Shown: positions 23,527-31,727 of the stretch, one piece after another | How positions within the stretch are numbered: the first letter of the stretch is position 1 | Layout: each line of letters opens with the position of its first letter | Source of the DNA: CAJCJE01 sp035948315 | GTDB lineage: Bacteria > Actinomycetota > Actinomycetes > Mycobacteriales > Pseudonocardiaceae | DNA: 64,000 bases | Direction of reading: 5' to 3' | Assembly: GCA_035948315.1 (NCBI GenBank) | Contig: DASZJG010000014.1 | Span: forward strand, 1 to 64,000 | The notes under the pieces: generated by a model | Seen by the model: only the letters and a program-made list of their open reading frames with translations | Told to the model about the DNA's origin: nothing | Database searches by the model: none | Position numbers and translations under genes: made by a program

Positions 23527-25719
23527 ATGCCGACCCGTGCGAACCTGGCCGCCGGCGTCCCCTGGATCGAGCTGACGGCCACCGGCGAGGACTGGGACGC
23601 GGCCGAGCCGGACGTGCTGTTGCGCCTGCTCGGCCAGGCGCAGTGGATCCGGGTCTTCGAGGAGTACGTGCTCGAACTGGCCGGCCAGGGCCTGATCCAC
23701 GGGCCCGCGCATTCGAGCATCGGGCAGGAGGGCGGCGCGGTCGGCTCGATCCTGCCGCTGCGCGACGACGACTACGTCAACGGCTCGCACCGCGGCCACC
23801 ATCAGTTCCTCGCCAAGGCGTTCGGGCACGTGCTGGCGAACAAGTCCGGCGTGCTGCCGGAGTTGACCGACGACGTGCGCACCGTGCTGCGCCGGACCCT
23901 GGCCGAGATCTGCGGCCTTGCCGATGGCTACGGTCACGGTCGCGGTGGATCCATGCACCTGCGCTGGCGCGAGGCGGGTGCGATGGGCACCAACGCGATC
24001 GTCGGCGGGGGAGTGCCGCAGGCCCTCGGCTATGCCTTCAACCAGCGCCGGTGCGGCACCGACGCGGTCAGCGTGACCTATTTCGGCGACGGCGCCGCGA
24101 ATATCGGCTCGGTGCTGGAGTCGTTCAACCTCGCCGCCGCGTGGCAGCTGCCGGTCTGTTTCTTCATCGAGAACAACCGGTACGCGGTCTCGACCTCGGT
24201 CGAGGAGGCGACGGCCGAACCGAGACTCTCGGCGCGCGGGCCTGGCTTCGGCATCCCGAGCTGGCGGGTGGACGGAATGGATCCACTCGCGGTCCACCTC
24301 GCCATGACCGAGGCGCTGGCCCACCTGCGTGGCGGGCACGGGCCGACGATCGTGGAGGCCGAGGTCTACCGGTACTTCCACCAGAACGGGCCGTACCCGG
24401 GCAGCGCCTTCGGCTATCGCGACAAGGCCGAGGAACAGGCGTGGCGCGACCGGGATCCGATCGAACTGCTGCGCACGCAGGTGATCCGGCGCGGCCTGGC
24501 GAGCGCGGAGGAGGTCGATGCCGCCCGGGGACAGGCCGCCGCGACCATGCGCGAGATCGGCGACGGCCTGTTCGAACCCCTGCCCGAACAACTGGCCGGC
24601 GGCAAACCCGGGCAGCGGCGGATCAAGGCGTCGGCCTGGCCGGATCCCGGCTTCGTCGACGTGGGCGTGCGCGGTGACCTCAGCGAGTTGACCGGCAGCC
24701 GGTACGAGGAGCAGGACACGTTCTCCGGCGCGATCGCCGACCGGCGGTTCATCGACGTGGTCAGCGAGGTACTGGCGCGTCGCATGGCGACCGACGAGCG
24801 GATCGTGGTGCTGGGCGAGGACGTGCACCGGCTCAAGGGCGGCACGAACGGCGCGACCAAGGCCGCGCTCGAACGCTTCCCGGACCGCGTGCTGGGCACC
24901 CCGATCAGCGAGAACGCGTTCACCGGACTCGGCGCCGGGATGGCGCTGGACGGACGGTTCCGGCCGATCGTCGAGTTCATGTACGCCGACTTCATGTGGG
25001 TGGCGGCGGATCAGCTGTTCAACCAGGTCGCCAAGGCGCGGCACATGTTCGGCGGCGAGAGCGCGGTTCCGTTGGTGTTGCGCAGCAAGCTCGCCGCCGG
25101 CACCGGCTATGGCTCGCAGCATTCGATGGATCCGGCCGGCATCCTGGTCACCGCGCCGGGTCTGCGGGTTGTCGCGCCCGCCAACCCGTTCGACTACGTC
25201 GGCCTGATGAACACCGCGCTGGCCTGCGACGACCCGGTCGTCGTGCTCGAACACGTCGACCTGTACGCGTCGAGGGGACCGGGTCCGGTCGACGACCTGG
25301 ACTACCTGATCCCGGTGGGCAAGGCCGCGCTGCGCCGGGAAGGCGATGACCTCACCGTGATCTCCTACCTCGCCATGGTCCGGCACTGCGTCGACGCGCT
25401 GGACCAGGTGGCCGAGATCAAGGCCGACCTGATCGACCTGCGCTGGCTGGATCGCGCGAGCCTGGACTGGGACACCATCGAGCGCAGCGTCCGCAAGACC
25501 AATCGCGTGCTCATCGTCGAACAGGGCGCGATCGGGACCTCCTACGGCGGCTGGCTCGCCGACGAGATCGGACGGCGCCTGTTCGACTGGCTGGACGCGC
25601 CGATCCAGCGGGTCACCGGCGGCGAGGCGTCGCCGAGCATCAGCAAGGTTCTCGAGCGCGCGGCGATCGCGCGGACCGAGGACGTCGCCACCGCCCTGCG
25701 CGCGATCGCCGCCGAGTGA
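23527..25719 (+). CDS. Fused alpha/beta E1 subunit of a 2-oxoacid dehydrogenase
   Basis: A 730-residue thiamine-diphosphate enzyme in which the alpha (about 1-335) and beta (about 397-730) chains of a 2-oxoacid dehydrogenase E1 are joined. The alpha part has the ThDP motif from GDG (187-189) to NN (216-217), and HRGHHQFLAKAFG and HGRGGSMHL as in acetoin and pyruvate/branched-chain E1 alpha. The beta part shows VVLGEDV, LGTPISENAFTGLGAGMA and PVVVLEH. ATG at 23527 has GGAG five bases upstream. It would decarboxylate a 2-oxo acid or cleave acetoin and pass the acyl group to the adjoining E2. No E3 is encoded here. The substrate cannot be read from sequence. Confidence 0.9.
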   Translation: MPTRANLAAGVPWIELTATGEDWDAAEPDVLLRLLGQAQWIRVFEEYVLELAGQGLIHGPAHSSIGQEGGAVGSILPLRDDDYVNGSHRGHHQFLAKAFGHVLANKSGVLPELTDDVRTVLRRTLAEICGLADGYGHGRGGSMHLRWREAGAMGTNAIVGGGVPQALGYAFNQRRCGTDAVSVTYFGDGAANIGSVLESFNLAAAWQLPVCFFIENNRYAVSTSVEEATAEPRLSARGPGFGIPSWRVDGMDPLAVHLAMTEALAHLRGGHGPTIVEAEVYRYFHQNGPYPGSAFGYRDKAEEQAWRDRDPIELLRTQVIRRGLASAEEVDAARGQAAATMREIGDGLFEPLPEQLAGGKPGQRRIKASAWPDPGFVDVGVRGDLSELTGSRYEEQDTFSGAIADRRFIDVVSEVLARRMATDERIVVLGEDVHRLKGGTNGATKAALERFPDRVLGTPISENAFTGLGAGMALDGRFRPIVEFMYADFMWVAADQLFNQVAKARHMFGGESAVPLVLRSKLAAGTGYGSQHSMDPAGILVTAPGLRVVAPANPFDYVGLMNTALACDDPVVVLEHVDLYASRGPGPVDDLDYLIPVGKAALRREGDDLTVISYLAMVRHCVDALDQVAEIKADLIDLRWLDRASLDWDTIERSVRKTNRVLIVEQGAIGTSYGGWLADEIGRRLFDWLDAPIQRVTGGEASPSISKVLERAAIARTEDVATALRAIAAE

Positions 25720-25727
25720 GGAGAGCC

Positions 25728-26810
25728 ATGGCAACGCTGCTGCGCATGCCCGAGGTCGCGGCCGGCGCAACCGAGGCCGTGCTGTCCGAGTGGCTGGTCA
25801 AGGAGAACGCGCCGTTCGCGACCGGCGACCCGATCGCGGTCGTGGAAACCGACAAGGCGGCGGTGGAGATAGCGGCCGAGACGGACGGCGTGATCCTCAC
25901 AACGCTGGTGTCGGGCGGGACATCGGTCGCGGTCGGTGCGCCGATGGCGTTGCTCGGTGTCGAGGGCGAGCGTGTCGAGGGCGAGCGCGCCGACGTCGAG
26001 GCACCGAACCGGGTTTTCGCCAGTCCGTTGGCGCGCAAGCTGTTGAAGGAGGCGGGCGTCGAGCCGGCACAGGTGCGCGGCACCGGGCCGAACGGCCGGA
26101 TCGTCCGCCGGGACGTCGAACGTGCCCTCGTTCGACCGAAACCCGACCGACAGCAGCGAGTCCGGCGGACGGTCGCGCGCAGGCTGATCCTGAGCAAGCA
26201 GACCGTGCCGCACTTCTACCTCACCCGCACCGCGCGCCTTGACGACCTGCTCGCCCTGCGCGAGCGGCTCAACTCCGTGTCGCCACACCGGATTTCCATC
26301 AACGACCTGGTGCTGCGCGCGGTCGGCGTCGCGCACACGGTGGTACCCGAGGCCAACGTGATCTGGACCGACGACGCGCCGCGCCGGTTCGACTCGGTCG
26401 ACGTCGGCGTTGCCATCGCGTCCGAACGCGGCCTGGTCACGCCCGTGCTGCGCGGCGTCGAGAAGACCACGCCGAGCGCGATCGCCGCTCAGGTGCGGAC
26501 CTTCGCGCAGCAGGCCGACGAAGGCAGGCTCAACCAGGCCGATCTGGAGGGCGGCACGATCACCGTCACGAACCTCGGCATGTTCGGGGTCGAGCAGTTC
26601 GCGGCCATCATCAACCCGCCGCAGTCGGCGATCCTGGCCGTCGGCGCGGCGATCCCGACACCGGTCGTGCTGGACGGCAGTGTTGGGGTGGCGACGTGTG
26701 CGGCGCTCACGCTGTCGGTCGATCACCGGGCCATCGACGGCGCACTGGCGGCCCGGTGGCTGGCCGCGTTGGTCGGCGTGCTCGAAGAGCCGTTGCGCCT
26801 GGTGGCCTAG
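25728..26810 (+). CDS. Dihydrolipoamide acyltransferase (E2) of a 2-oxoacid dehydrogenase
   Basis: A 360-residue E2 with one lipoyl domain (Lys43 in VETDKAAVE), a peripheral E3/E1-binding domain (SPLARKLLKEAGV to GRIVRRDVERAL, about 100-135) and a short catalytic domain ending in DHRAIDG with catalytic His333 and Asp337. The catalytic domain is compact, and the linkers are short compared with pyruvate dehydrogenase E2s, a feature also seen in acetoin-type systems. ATG at 25728 has GAGGAG upstream and begins eight bases after the E1 stop. It carries acyl groups from the fused E1 to CoA. Confidence 0.9.
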   Translation: MATLLRMPEVAAGATEAVLSEWLVKENAPFATGDPIAVVETDKAAVEIAAETDGVILTTLVSGGTSVAVGAPMALLGVEGERVEGERADVEAPNRVFASPLARKLLKEAGVEPAQVRGTGPNGRIVRRDVERALVRPKPDRQQRVRRTVARRLILSKQTVPHFYLTRTARLDDLLALRERLNSVSPHRISINDLVLRAVGVAHTVVPEANVIWTDDAPRRFDSVDVGVAIASERGLVTPVLRGVEKTTPSAIAAQVRTFAQQADEGRLNQADLEGGTITVTNLGMFGVEQFAAIINPPQSAILAVGAAIPTPVVLDGSVGVATCAALTLSVDHRAIDGALAARWLAALVGVLEEPLRLVA

Positions 26811-26826
26811 TAGACGAGGAGCTCGA

Positions 26827-28077
26827 GTGAGTGCCATGACGAATCGGCCACTGCCGGCCCCCGGACACGGCGGCGTCGACTTCGAGCAGCGGGTGGACTT
26901 CGACCGGCTGCGTGCCTATCGGCTGGCCAGGGCCAGGGCGGCGCTGGAGTCGAGCGAGTGCGGCGCGTTCCTGCTGTTCGACTTCTACAACATCCGGTAC
27001 ACGACCCAGACCTGGATCGGCGGCGCGCTCGGCGACAAGATGACCCGCTACGCGCTGCTGACCCGAGGCGGCGAACCGGTGCTGTGGGATTTCGGCTCGG
27101 CGGCCAAACACCACCAGCTGTACTCGCCGTGGCTGCGGCCGGAGAACTCCCGGGCCGGCATGCTCGGCCTGCGCGGCGCGATCGCCCCGAGCGCCGGCCT
27201 GATGGAGTCGGCGGTACGCGAGATCAAGGGCATGCTCACCGACGCCGGCCTCGCCGGTCAGCCGGTCGGCGTGGACATCGTCGAACCGCCGTTCCTGTTC
27301 GAGATGCAGCGGCAGGGCCTGACCGTGCTCGACGCGCAACAGTTGATGCTCGATGCGCGGCAGCTCAAGTCGGGCGACGAGATCACCCTGCTCACCCAGG
27401 CCGCGGCCATGGTCGACGGCGTGTACCAGGACATCGTCGAGGCGCTCAAGCCGGGCGTCCGGGAGAACGAGATCGTGGCGCTGGCCAACAAGCGGCTCTA
27501 CGAGATGGGCTCGGACCAGGTCGAGGCGATCAACGCGGTGTCGGGGGAGCGGTGCAACCCGCACCCGCACAACTTCTCCGATCGCCTCATTCGCCCCGGC
27601 GACCAGGCGTTCTTCGACATCATCCAGTCCTACAACGGTTACCGCACCTGCTACTACCGCACGTTCGGCGTCGGCAGCGCGACGCCGTCCCAGCGCGACG
27701 CGTACACCAAGGCTCGCGAATGGATGGACGCCGCCATCGCGATCGCCGGTCCCGGCGTCGGCACCGACACGATCGCCCGGGTGTGGCCGGCAGCTACGGA
27801 GTTCGGGTTCGACAGTGAAATGGCCGCGTTCGGCCTCCAGTTCGGCCACGGCCTCGGTCTCGGCCTGCACGAACGGCCGATCATCTCCCGACTCAACAGC
27901 CTGGACAACCCGGTCGAGATCCAGCCTGGCATGGTGTTCGCGCTGGAGACCTACTGCCCGGCGTCGGACGGCTTCTCCGCCGCGCGAATCGAGGAGGAGG
28001 TCGTGGTGACCGAGTCAGGCACGCACGTGATCACCAGGTTTCCCGCGCAGGACCTGTTCATCGCCAACAAGTACTGA
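26827..28077 (+). CDS. M24-fold (creatinase/aminopeptidase P-like) protein with altered metal site
   Basis: A 416-residue pita-bread protein: a creatinase-type N-terminal domain (about 20-180) and an M24 catalytic domain (185-416). Asp264, His341 (in FGHGLGLGLHE), Glu374 (ALETY) and Glu390 (RIEEEVVV) match four of the five usual metal ligands, but the second Asp is Cys275 in GYRTCYYRTF. It is therefore unlikely to be an ordinary Xaa-Pro dipeptidase; relatives of this shape include creatinase and the DMSP lyase DddP. GTG at 26827 has GAGGAG six bases upstream; ATG at 26836 is the alternative. It belongs to the dehydrogenase operon, so it probably prepares the substrate. Confidence 0.8.
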   Translation: MSAMTNRPLPAPGHGGVDFEQRVDFDRLRAYRLARARAALESSECGAFLLFDFYNIRYTTQTWIGGALGDKMTRYALLTRGGEPVLWDFGSAAKHHQLYSPWLRPENSRAGMLGLRGAIAPSAGLMESAVREIKGMLTDAGLAGQPVGVDIVEPPFLFEMQRQGLTVLDAQQLMLDARQLKSGDEITLLTQAAAMVDGVYQDIVEALKPGVRENEIVALANKRLYEMGSDQVEAINAVSGERCNPHPHNFSDRLIRPGDQAFFDIIQSYNGYRTCYYRTFGVGSATPSQRDAYTKAREWMDAAIAIAGPGVGTDTIARVWPAATEFGFDSEMAAFGLQFGHGLGLGLHERPIISRLNSLDNPVEIQPGMVFALETYCPASDGFSAARIEEEVVVTESGTHVITRFPAQDLFIANKY

Positions 28078-28114
28078 CGAGCGAACCCATGCGTTCCCGT
28101 GGTAGACCTTCGCC

Positions 28115-28843
28115 ATGACCGATCCGTTGCCGCTGGTGGACGAGTCGTGGTCGAGCGCGCTGGCGATCGCCGCGCACCCGGACGACCTGGAGTACGGCAC
28201 GGCGTCGGCCATCGCCCGCTGGACCGCCCAGGGCAAGCGGGTGGCGTACTGCCTGGCCACCAGCGGCGAGGCCGGCATCGACGCGATGGATCCGGCCGTC
28301 GCCGGACCACTGCGCGAGGCCGAGGAGCGTGCGGGCGCCGCGATCGTCGGCGTCGACGTGGTCGAGTTCCTCGGCCTGCCCGACGGCATGCTGGAGTACG
28401 GGCTGCCGCTTCGGCGGGAGATCGCCCGCGCCGTCCGCCGGCACCGGCCGGACGTCGTCATCGGCTGCAACCACCACGACTCCTGGGGCCCCGGCCTGCC
28501 CAACCAGGCCGACCACATCGCGGTCGGCCGGGCCGTAGTGGACGGCGTGCGGGACGCCGCGAACCGCTGGGTGTTCCGCGAACTCGTCGACGAGGGACTG
28601 CAACCGTGGCGGGTGCGGCACATCATCGTCGCCGGCAGCACCGAACCCACGCACGGCATCGACATCACGGACTTCCTGGACGCGGGCGTCGCATCGCTGG
28701 AGGCGCACGCCGAGTACCTGCGCGGGCTCGGCCCGGACAACACCATGCGCGAACCGCACGAGTTCCTGGAAGCCATGGCGCGCGACGCCGCACAGCGGCT
28801 CGGCGTGCGGTTCGCGGTCACCGCGGAAGTCATCAGCCTCTGA
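28115..28843 (+). CDS. PIG-L/LmbE-family deacetylase
   Basis: A 242-residue zinc-dependent N-deacetylase-like protein. The AHPDDLEYG motif at residues 19-27 and the NQADHIAVG segment near 129 give the His-Asp-Asp and His zinc/catalytic residues of the family, whose actinobacterial members act in mycothiol and natural-product synthesis. Here it is in a catabolic operon, so the substrate may be an N-acylated compound broken down before the 2-oxo acid step. The start at 28115 is a clear ATG; the stop TGATG overlaps the start of the GntR gene. Confidence 0.88.
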   Translation: MTDPLPLVDESWSSALAIAAHPDDLEYGTASAIARWTAQGKRVAYCLATSGEAGIDAMDPAVAGPLREAEERAGAAIVGVDVVEFLGLPDGMLEYGLPLRREIARAVRRHRPDVVIGCNHHDSWGPGLPNQADHIAVGRAVVDGVRDAANRWVFRELVDEGLQPWRVRHIIVAGSTEPTHGIDITDFLDAGVASLEAHAEYLRGLGPDNTMREPHEFLEAMARDAAQRLGVRFAVTAEVISL

Positions 28844-29523
28844 TGACCGAGCGCGCCGAATGGGGATCGGGCGGGGTCGCGAGCCAGCGGATCGCCGATC
28901 TGCTGCGCGAACGCATCCTGGCCGGCGAACTCGCGCCGGGCACCAGGATCATCCAGGACGACCTCGCCGAGGAGCTGAACACCAGCAGGCTGCCGGTGCG
29001 TGAGGCGCTGCGCATTCTCTCCTCGCTCGGCCTGGTTCGGCTGCGCGCCAACCAGGGCGCCTGGGTCTCCACTATGGACATGCGCGAGTGCGAGCTGAGC
29101 TACAAGATGCGCGAGCGCATCGAACCCCTGCTGCTCGCCGAATCCGCGCCCGAACTGTCCGATGCGGACATCGCGGAACTGCACCGGTTGCAGGAGGAGA
29201 TCGAGCGCACCGACGACGTCGAGCGATTCCTGGTGCTCGACCGCCAACTGCACTGGGCGACCTACCAGCGCCACCGCGCCGAAGAGTTGGCGTCGATCGT
29301 CGCCCGCCTCTGGGACACCACGCAGCACTACCGTCGCGCGTTCACCCGGCTGACCGGCGCGCGGCGTCGATGGATCATCGGCGCCGAACACCGGCTGCTC
29401 ATCGAGGCGCTGCGCGTGCACGACCAGACGTCGGCCGAGCGCATCCTCGAACTGCACATCCGCCGCACGAGGGTGGAGCTGTCCGGCCATCCGGAACTCT
29501 TCACCCCGCTGACAAACAACTAG
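28843..29523 (+). CDS. GntR-family regulator with FCD effector domain
   Basis: A 226-residue repressor-type regulator. Residues 12-75 form a GntR winged helix (QRIADLLRERILAGELAPGT, then LAEELNTSRLPVREALRIL and a Gly-rich wing). The C-terminal helical domain has the FCD pattern, with D in LDRQLHWATY and H in GAEHRLL as probable metal ligands for binding a small acid. ATG at 28843 overlaps the PIG-L stop. It is the last gene of the locus and probably senses the substrate and acts on the paired TGGATCCA sites ahead of the E1 and VOC genes. That pairing is inference. Confidence 0.88.
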   Translation: MTERAEWGSGGVASQRIADLLRERILAGELAPGTRIIQDDLAEELNTSRLPVREALRILSSLGLVRLRANQGAWVSTMDMRECELSYKMRERIEPLLLAESAPELSDADIAELHRLQEEIERTDDVERFLVLDRQLHWATYQRHRAEELASIVARLWDTTQHYRRAFTRLTGARRRWIIGAEHRLLIEALRVHDQTSAERILELHIRRTRVELSGHPELFTPLTNN

Positions 29524-29532
29524 TTGGTTGTT
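29515..29532 (+). terminator. Possible weak hairpin at the end of the GntR gene
   Basis: AACAAC and GTTGTT flank the stop codon and can pair over a six-base loop; CAACTAGTTG inside it is also self-complementary. There is no strong U run, so termination here is uncertain. Confidence 0.3.
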
Positions 29533-29534
29533 AC

Positions 29535-29623
29535 GGGGGTGGGAGGGGTCAGCGGGGTGGGGGTCGGCGGTGGGATGAGTCAGCGGGGTGGGAGGGGTCA
29601 GCGGGTGGGATGAGCCAGCGGGG
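29535..29623. repeat. G-rich imperfect tandem repeat
   Basis: About five imperfect units of 15-18 bases, each of the type GGGGTGGGAGGGGTCAGC or GGTGGGATGAGTCAGC, lie end to end on the plus strand. The many GGG and GGGG runs could form a G-quadruplex. The array extends across the stop codon of the GNAT gene on the minus strand and encodes its last few residues. Confidence 0.6.
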
Positions 29624-30272
29624 CTTGCTGGTCGATGCCCAGGACGGGCAGGCATTCCCGCACGCCGGTCAGCTCGATGTCGTCCCGGCGGGCCCGCTCC
29701 CACGCGTCCCGGGTGAGCCGCCACTGCTGGATCAGCCCTGGTTCGCCGCGGCGGGTGTCCCAGTCCGTGCCGTTGGGTTCGTAGCCAAGGCCACGGGAAA
29801 CGCGGTTGGACGCCGCGTTGTCGAAGAAGGCGTCGCTGCCGGCTTCGCGGGCGCCCAGTCCGGCGAAGGCCAAGTGCAGGATCGCCGCGCGCATTTCCTT
29901 GCCGAGCCCCTGCCCGCGACTGCCAGGAGCCAGCCACGAGAAGCTGGTCACCGTGCCGAACCGCGTGAAGTTCCGGCCGGTGAGGTCCTGCATGCCGACC
30001 GGTTCGCCGTCGACGAGCACGGCGAAGTACAGCCGCCACCAATCCGGGCTCATCCGGCCGCGGCCGGACCAGATGCCGCGCAGCCATCGCCACTCGCGTT
30101 CTGGGCTGTCGGCGTAGAACGAGGCCGGGTCGTCGAACGGCCACGGCTCCGCGTCGGCGATCCCGGCCCGGACGAGCGGCACGAGGCGCTCCAGCAGTTC
30201 GTCGGACGCACCGGCCAGGATCAGACGCGGGGTCCGGACTTCGACGTTCAGCGGGGGATAGGTGTGGGCCAC
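29598..30272 (-). CDS. GNAT acetyltransferase of the RimJ/RimL type
   Basis: A 224-residue GNAT protein. The N-terminal VRTPRLILAGASDELLERL is typical of RimJ/RimL-like enzymes, followed by YFAVLVDGEPVGMQDL and the acetyl-CoA loop SRGQGLGKEMRAAIL, then FDNAASNRVSRGLGYEPNG. This group acetylates protein N-termini or small amines, including antibiotics. Its last codons are formed by the G-rich tandem repeat, so the C-terminal tail (about seven residues) may vary between strains. It stands alone between convergent and same-strand neighbours and has no clear partner. Confidence 0.87.
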   Translation of the reverse strand: MAHTYPPLNVEVRTPRLILAGASDELLERLVPLVRAGIADAEPWPFDDPASFYADSPEREWRWLRGIWSGRGRMSPDWWRLYFAVLVDGEPVGMQDLTGRNFTRFGTVTSFSWLAPGSRGQGLGKEMRAAILHLAFAGLGAREAGSDAFFDNAASNRVSRGLGYEPNGTDWDTRRGEPGLIQQWRLTRDAWERARRDDIELTGVRECLPVLGIDQQAPLAHPTR

Positions 30273-30312
30273 GTCCGGACCGTAAGTCAGGCCGGCCGGC
30301 GCCGCATCCGGT

Positions 30313-30939
30313 TTACCGGGCGGGCAGGCGGGTGAGGTCGACGCCGAGATTTTCTCGGAGGTAGACCTCGATGAACACGCGCAGGTACGGGTCGCGGCCC
30401 AGCTGCTCGAAATACTCCCGCAACGCCGGATCGACCTGTTCGGTCAGGTGCACGATGCGCCACAGGTTGATCGGCCGCTGCTCGGTGCCGGCGACCGAGT
30501 GCTCGACATGAAAGATCGGCTGCCCGGTGCCGGCCTCGCGGGTGCGGCCATCGGGCGTCCGGTAGTCCGGTGCGCCGATGAAGAAGATGCGCTGCTGCTC
30601 GTGGTCGACCCGGACGTGCTCGATCACCGTGCCGTAGGTCGGCTGGTCGAGCCAGATTCGCTGGTCCGACACGCGGGTGAAGATCTCCGACCGGTCGTCC
30701 CGCGACTCGGGGAACTTCTCGACGCTGCCCGGCTCGATCACGGTCGGGATGTAGATGTCCGGGTGCGACGCCTTGCGCACCTCCATGTCCCACAGCATGG
30801 TGCCGGTGAACACGAAGTCGTTATCGACGTCGTAGCGGTCGTGCAGCACCTGGTTGACGTCGACGGGCGGCAGTTCGATCGCGGTGTTGCCGGGCGCCTG
30901 CCAGGCAACTTCCAGGACTTTCTGGTGATCGAGCGACAT
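30313..30939 (-). CDS. Conserved-looking hypothetical protein (208 residues)
   Basis: I do not recognise this protein. It has no signal peptide, membrane helix or obvious cofactor motif. It is rich in charged and aromatic residues and contains the segments VFTGTMLWDMEV, IYIPTVIEPGSVEKFPES and YGTVIEHVRVDHEQQRIFFIG, which look like antiparallel strands; FFIGAPDYRTPDG and the ending LRVFIEVYLRENLGVDL suggest a small-molecule-binding barrel. A clear AGGAG lies six bases before the ATG at 30937-30939. The region upstream carries nested inverted repeats, so the gene seems to be regulated on its own. Confidence 0.7.
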   Translation of the reverse strand: MSLDHQKVLEVAWQAPGNTAIELPPVDVNQVLHDRYDVDNDFVFTGTMLWDMEVRKASHPDIYIPTVIEPGSVEKFPESRDDRSEIFTRVSDQRIWLDQPTYGTVIEHVRVDHEQQRIFFIGAPDYRTPDGRTREAGTGQPIFHVEHSVAGTEQRPINLWRIVHLTEQVDPALREYFEQLGRDPYLRVFIEVYLRENLGVDLTRLPAR

Positions 30940-30963
30940 CGGTACTCCTGGTGACTCGCCGAA

Positions 30964-30990
30964 GATAGTAAGTTTTCGTGACTATCACGA
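30964..30990. promoter_or_regulatory. Nested inverted repeats upstream of the 208-residue protein gene
   Basis: TCGTGACTATCACGA (30976-30990) is an inverted repeat with six-base arms and a three-base centre. GATAGT (30964-30969) and ACTATC (30981-30986) form a second, overlapping pair. They begin 25 bases upstream of the ATG on the minus strand, a position suited to an operator. The regulator is unknown. Confidence 0.5.
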
Positions 30991-31025
30991 GTCTAGCCGT
31001 TTCCGGAGCCCGTGCAACGGCGAAG

Positions 31026-31049
31026 GGCCGCGCCCGGTGCGGCGCGGCC
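31026..31049 (-). terminator. Stem-loop after the secreted repeat protein gene
   Basis: GGCCGCGCC and GGCGCGGCC form a perfect nine-base stem over a six-base loop, 25 bases past the stop of the minus-strand gene ending at 31074. There is no U run on that strand. It is probably a terminator. Confidence 0.5.
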
Positions 31050-31073
31050 ATTCGGGTTTTCCGGCTGTGCTGG

Positions 31074-31655
31074 TCAGTGCCGTGGGCTCGGTTTTCCGGG
31101 TGGCGCAGGGCACACGCCCACCGGCGGCGTACCGCCGCGGCTGATGGTCACCCCGCCGCTCTGGCTGATGGTCACCGTGCCCGACCCGGACCCGATCGTG
31201 GTCACCGGACCCGAGCCGGAACCGGCGGTGACGATGCCGGAGCCGGCGGTCACGGTGCCAGGGCCGGTGGTGACAGTGCCGGAACCGGTGGTCACGCGGC
31301 CGGTGGTGACGGTGCCAGGGCCGGTGGTCACCGTGCCAGGGCCGGTGGTGATGGTGCCGGGGCCGGGTGCGCTGGTGGTGCCGGAGCCAGTCGCCGTGCC
31401 GGTGCCGCCCTTGATGTGCACGACGCATATCACGCAGCCGCCCTTGCCGGGCCTGGCCGGCTTGCTGACGATCACGCCGTTGTCCGACTTCGACAGGTGC
31501 GGCGCACCGGGTACCTGGCCGCACTGCTGCGGTACCGGGTGGGTCGGGTGCGCGGTCGCCGCCGACGCGCCCTGCGCGCCGATGACCACGGTGGCCAACG
31601 CCGCGGCGATCGGCAGGCCGATCCGGCGCAACGCCCTGGGGGATGGTGCTCCCAC
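31074..31655 (-). CDS. Secreted low-complexity protein with Gly-Thr/Val repeats
   Basis: A 193-residue exported protein that I cannot assign to a family. Residues 10-33 are a strong Sec signal (hydrophobic core, ending near GASAA). The mature part starts with a small Cys-containing segment (QQCGQVPG, then GGCVICVVHIKGG), then about a hundred residues of near-repeats of the GPGTVTTGPG and GSGTVTISQSGG kind, and ends in VCPAPPGKPSPRH. Four Cys residues could form two disulfides. Such Thr/Gly repeats suggest an extended, perhaps surface-exposed or glycosylated chain. The repeat makes the gene prone to slippage. It lies between the sensor kinase and the 208-residue protein. Confidence 0.75.
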   Translation of the reverse strand: MGAPSPRALRRIGLPIAAALATVVIGAQGASAATAHPTHPVPQQCGQVPGAPHLSKSDNGVIVSKPARPGKGGCVICVVHIKGGTGTATGSGTTSAPGPGTITTGPGTVTTGPGTVTTGRVTTGSGTVTTGPGTVTAGSGIVTAGSGSGPVTTIGSGSGTVTISQSGGVTISRGGTPPVGVCPAPPGKPSPRH

Positions 31656-31727
31656 GACTGTCCTCCTCCTGTTGTCCTCGAACGATCCGAACGCCGTCCG
31701 ATGACGATCACTGAAGCAGGGCAGGCG

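Noticed and set aside
23940..24285. Further TGGATCCA cores inside the E1 gene
   Set aside because: They lie in coding sequence (Gly-Ser and Met-Asp-Pro codons) and lack the extended match of the two promoter sites, so they are more likely chance.
23485..25770. 761-codon minus-strand frame opposite the fused E1 gene
   Set aside because: No domain is visible, and the plus frame contains the thiamine-diphosphate motif and both E1 halves.
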